Source: an uncultured Bacteroidota bacterium
GTDB lineage: Bacteria > Bacteroidota > Bacteroidia > Chitinophagales > Chitinophagaceae
DNA length: 37,167 nucleotides
Direction: 5' to 3'
Assembly: GCA_903887005.1 (NCBI GenBank)
Contig: CAISOH010000026.1
Span: forward strand, 1 to 37,167
The notes below the pieces were generated by a model. It was not told the DNA's origin, ran no database searches, and saw only the letters and a program-made list of their open reading frames with translations. Each line of letters begins with the position of its first letter. Positions within the stretch are counted from its first letter, which is position 1. Shown here piece after piece: positions 34,526-37,167 of this stretch. The translations under genes were made by a program, and so were the position numbers.

Positions 34526-34552
34526 TCTCTACCACAAAATAAATTTTATTAT

Positions 34553-35026
34553 ATGGAATATATTAATATTATTAAAACAGACATTGTTGCAAACAAACAT
34601 GATGTGTTTTGGGAAGATATTTCTTCCTTTATTGACAATGCTAGTCCAAGGCCGGTACTTATTATCGTAAATGACTGCGAACAAGGGAGTGCAGAAAACC
34701 TTCAATTGCAGAAAATGCTGGATGCCTGCAGGCTGCAACCTGAACAATTTAATATTATCAGGCTGCAAAAAGACGATCAGGTTGCCTGGCATCAATTGCG
34801 GGAGCGTCTTGATCCCAACATTATATTTTTAATAGGCATTATGCCCATACAGTTAGGTATATCCGCTTTTTTCAGGCTGAATGCTCCTAATAGTTTTAAC
34901 GACAGGATATGGTTGCCAACACTTGATATTGCTGAATTGGAGAAACATGCGGATATAAAAAAACAATTATGGATTAATGGGATAAAGCCTGTTTTTATTG
35001 ATAAGCCTCTCCCCCTTCGACAATAG
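34553..35026 (+). CDS. Conserved-looking small protein, function unknown
   Basis: A 157-residue cytoplasmic protein with alternating strands and helices: PVLIIVND (strand), LQLQKMLDACRL (helix), FNIIRL (strand), RLDPNIIFLIGIMPIQLGI (strand and helix), then KKQLWINGIKPVFI. The pattern recalls small replisome-associated or glycosylase-like folds, but no motif allows a name. No signal peptide. Followed by a hairpin at 35070 and recQ; co-transcription is uncertain. Confidence 0.7.
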   Translation: MEYINIIKTDIVANKHDVFWEDISSFIDNASPRPVLIIVNDCEQGSAENLQLQKMLDACRLQPEQFNIIRLQKDDQVAWHQLRERLDPNIIFLIGIMPIQLGISAFFRLNAPNSFNDRIWLPTLDIAELEKHADIKKQLWINGIKPVFIDKPLPLRQ

Positions 35027-35069
35027 CTCAGGACAAGTTAGGAGAGGTGAGGCCGAATGAAACGAGAAC

Positions 35070-35102
35070 AGGTGTGCCACACTTTGAAAGAGTGGCACAC
35101 CT
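35070..35102. terminator. Hairpin between the small gene and recQ
   Basis: An 11-bp perfect stem AGGTGTGCCAC/GTGGCACACCT with an 11-base loop. No T run follows, so it may be a weak terminator or a leader structure before recQ, which starts 34 bases later. Confidence 0.5.
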
Positions 35103-35135
35103 CCAGTTTACAAATGTTAATTTTAGATTTCAAAT

Positions 35136-37082
35136 TTGCCGTCACCTGAACAAATATTAAAACAATACTGGGGCTACAACAGCTTCCGCCCGTTGCAGGA
35201 GGAGATAATCAACAGCATCCTTGACAACAGGGATACGCTGGCGCTCCTGCCTACAGGAGGTGGAAAATCTTTGTGTTTCCAGGTCCCGGCATTGCTGAAA
35301 GATGGCTTTTGTATGGTCATATCGCCGCTTATTGCATTGATGCAGGACCAGGTAAGCCGGCTAAAACACCTTGATATTCCGGCAGCCTGTATCCATTCCG
35401 GTATGCATTATTATGATGTGCGGCGCACGCTTGATAATGCCATGCATGGAGCCTATAAACTATTATATATTTCTCCTGAAAGATTGCAGACCACCTTATT
35501 CCGGGAGTATATGACTGAATTTGACGTGAGTATGATAGCGGTTGACGAGGCGCATTGTATTTCACAATGGGGACATGACTTCCGGCCAGACTATCTGAAA
35601 ATAGCAAGCGCAAGGGAAGTATTTCCAAACGCCCCTATCCTTGCGCTGACAGCCACTGCTACTACTGATGTAAGGCAGGATATAGTAAAGCAATTACAAT
35701 TTCAAGACCCTGCAGTATTTAAGCAGAGTTTTGCCAGGGATAATATCTTTTATAGCATAAACTACAGCGAGAATAAAAATGCAGATACATTAAATAGTAT
35801 CCATAAAAAAAATTGCAGTATTATCTATACCCGCAGCCGGAAGCAGACAGAAGCAATCGGCAATTACCTGGAGCAATCAGGTATGGAGACGGCTGTTTAT
35901 CATGCAGGTTTATCGAAAGAGAAAAGGGAAGATGCGCAGGAGCAATGGATGACAAACCGTGCACCTGTAATGGTTGCTACAACTGCTTTCGGTATGGGGA
36001 TTGACAAGCCGGATGTACGTATGGTGTTGCATTATGACGCACCTGAACATCTCGAAGCTTATTACCAGGAAGCCGGAAGGGCCGGCCGCGACGGAGCAAC
36101 CTCATTAGCCGTGGCATTTTATAACAGCGCTGATATAAAACGCCTGCATGATAGTATAGCGTTGCAGTTTCCTCCGGAAGCTTATCTGCGACAGGTGTAC
36201 CAGGCTGTTGTGGAATATCTGCAGATTCCCATAGGCACTGAGCCGGATAAATACTACCCTTTTGACCTGTTTGATTTTTGCAGAAAATTCTCCCTGCAGG
36301 CAAACCAGGCCATACACGCCCTTAAACTATTAGAGCGGGAGGAGCTTTGGACGCTGAGTGAATCAGTCTATAGCCCGGCTACTGTACAGTTTATTGTTGA
36401 CCGGCATATTTTAGATGATCTGGATAAAGTCAATCCGGAATTGGGATATGTAACAATTGGCCTTTTGCGGATGTATAATACCATTTTTCATTTCCCTACT
36501 TCTGTCAGGGAATCTGCGATAGCCAAACAGCTAAAGATGAAACAGGAGGAAGTGGTGCAGTCATTGGAACAATTGAACAGAATGGGAATTGTAGCATATA
36601 ATAAGCCCGGCGAAGGCCCGCAAATGTTCTTCCATCATTATCGCGTTGACAGCCGCCATCTTATCATAGACCTGAACCGTATCCATATTTTGCGCAAACG
36701 CCATGAGGCGCGCACAGAAGCAATGATAGATTTCCTTGAAAATACAAGTGTATGCCGGGAACGGATACTATTATCTTACTTCGGTGAAAAACCACAGAAA
36801 GATTGTGGGCATTGCGATGTATGCCGGGATAAACAGGCTGTAAATTTCAATCATAAAGAACTATGGAATGAGTTATTAAACAAAATAAAACAAACGGGGA
36901 ATACTACCGTAAAGGAATTGGTAACACCCTACCCTGCTGCCATGAAAGCTGATATGCTGGCACTAATCAGGAATATGCTGGATGAAGGAATTGTTTTTTT
37001 AGAAAAAGGAGAACTATACTTCACACCGGATAAAAATGTGCAAAAGAGGTTTCTCGCAAAGGCGCAAAGCCGCAAAGGATAA
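35136..37082 (+). CDS. recQ: ATP-dependent DNA helicase RecQ (Bacteroidota short type)
   Basis: A 648-residue 3'-5' DNA helicase of recombination and repair. Motif I is TGGGKS at 40-45, motif II is DEAH at 137-140 followed by CISQWGHDFRPDY, and motif VI is QEAGRAGRDG at 311-320. A zinc cluster C540-x16-C557-x2-C560-x2-C563 has the usual RecQ spacing but comes about 190 residues after the helicase core instead of directly behind it. No HRDC domain is seen. The only good start in frame is TTG at 35136, since a stop lies 12 bases upstream and no in-frame ATG precedes the conserved SPEQILKQYWGY. Confidence 0.93.
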   Translation: MPSPEQILKQYWGYNSFRPLQEEIINSILDNRDTLALLPTGGGKSLCFQVPALLKDGFCMVISPLIALMQDQVSRLKHLDIPAACIHSGMHYYDVRRTLDNAMHGAYKLLYISPERLQTTLFREYMTEFDVSMIAVDEAHCISQWGHDFRPDYLKIASAREVFPNAPILALTATATTDVRQDIVKQLQFQDPAVFKQSFARDNIFYSINYSENKNADTLNSIHKKNCSIIYTRSRKQTEAIGNYLEQSGMETAVYHAGLSKEKREDAQEQWMTNRAPVMVATTAFGMGIDKPDVRMVLHYDAPEHLEAYYQEAGRAGRDGATSLAVAFYNSADIKRLHDSIALQFPPEAYLRQVYQAVVEYLQIPIGTEPDKYYPFDLFDFCRKFSLQANQAIHALKLLEREELWTLSESVYSPATVQFIVDRHILDDLDKVNPELGYVTIGLLRMYNTIFHFPTSVRESAIAKQLKMKQEEVVQSLEQLNRMGIVAYNKPGEGPQMFFHHYRVDSRHLIIDLNRIHILRKRHEARTEAMIDFLENTSVCRERILLSYFGEKPQKDCGHCDVCRDKQAVNFNHKELWNELLNKIKQTGNTTVKELVTPYPAAMKADMLALIRNMLDEGIVFLEKGELYFTPDKNVQKRFLAKAQSRKG

Positions 37083-37167
37083 TGAATTGAAATAAGTAAA
37101 TTATAAAATCAAGACCGCAAAGTCCCGCGAATTAATCAATGCACAATTTTATGTGGCTGCAAGTATA

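Overview
The window is a chromosomal segment of a Bacteroidota bacterium, probably from the Chitinophagales/Sphingobacteriales side; the genus cannot be read from the sequence. The evidence is three large exported proteins with C-terminal type IX secretion (T9SS type A) sorting domains, -7 promoter boxes of the Bacteroidota type (TAnnTTTG) instead of clear Shine-Dalgarno sites, AT-rich spacers, and a housekeeping set typical of the phylum (HdrD/HdrB-like iron-sulfur pair, AnmK, SurE, IlvE, a short RecQ with a late zinc cluster).

Layout. 1-8.8 kb: two large T9SS surface proteins that share the same C-terminal third. The second carries 19 tandem Ig-like (BIG2-type) repeats of about 70 residues. 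8.8-9.9 kb: a 189-bp MITE-like element with 17-bp perfect inverted ends, a 3' fragment of cysC, and a GNAT acetyltransferase. 9.9-17.6 kb (minus strand): a probable operon of a 991-residue glycine/asparagine/cysteine repeat protein, an NHL-repeat T9SS protein, a GT9-like/FkbM fusion enzyme, a sulfotransferase, and two small proteins, one of them Cys-rich and overlapping the sulfotransferase end. 17.6-18.3 kb: decayed pieces of a second copy of the same gene set. 18.3-20.4 kb: a GT25-type glycosyltransferase, an exported protein and a small Cys/His-rich protein between related hairpins. 20.5-21.85 kb: remnant of an integrated element (truncated DUF932 gene, truncated tyrosine recombinase) ending at tRNA-Arg(UCU).

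21.9-28.7 kb: an exported protein of unknown function, divergent from an HdrD-like membrane iron-sulfur protein. Its usual partner HdrB-like gene lies 2.3 kb further on. Between them sits an AAA ATPase/HNH endonuclease pair of the Septu (PtuAB) type. A CoA-binding protein and an exported carboxypeptidase-regulatory-like protein follow. 28.9-37.1 kb: anmK and surE on the minus strand, then a second, strongly diverged ATPase/HNH-like pair, ilvE (minus), a small unknown protein and a RecQ helicase.

The most notable items are (i) two independent two-gene ATPase-nuclease modules within 9 kb, one splitting a conserved redox pair and the other with an HNH partner that has lost three of four zinc-ligand cysteines, and (ii) the cysteine-laden repeat protein with its glycosyl/methyl/sulfo-transfer enzymes and the fragmented second copy next door, which looks like a surface-structure locus subject to recombination.
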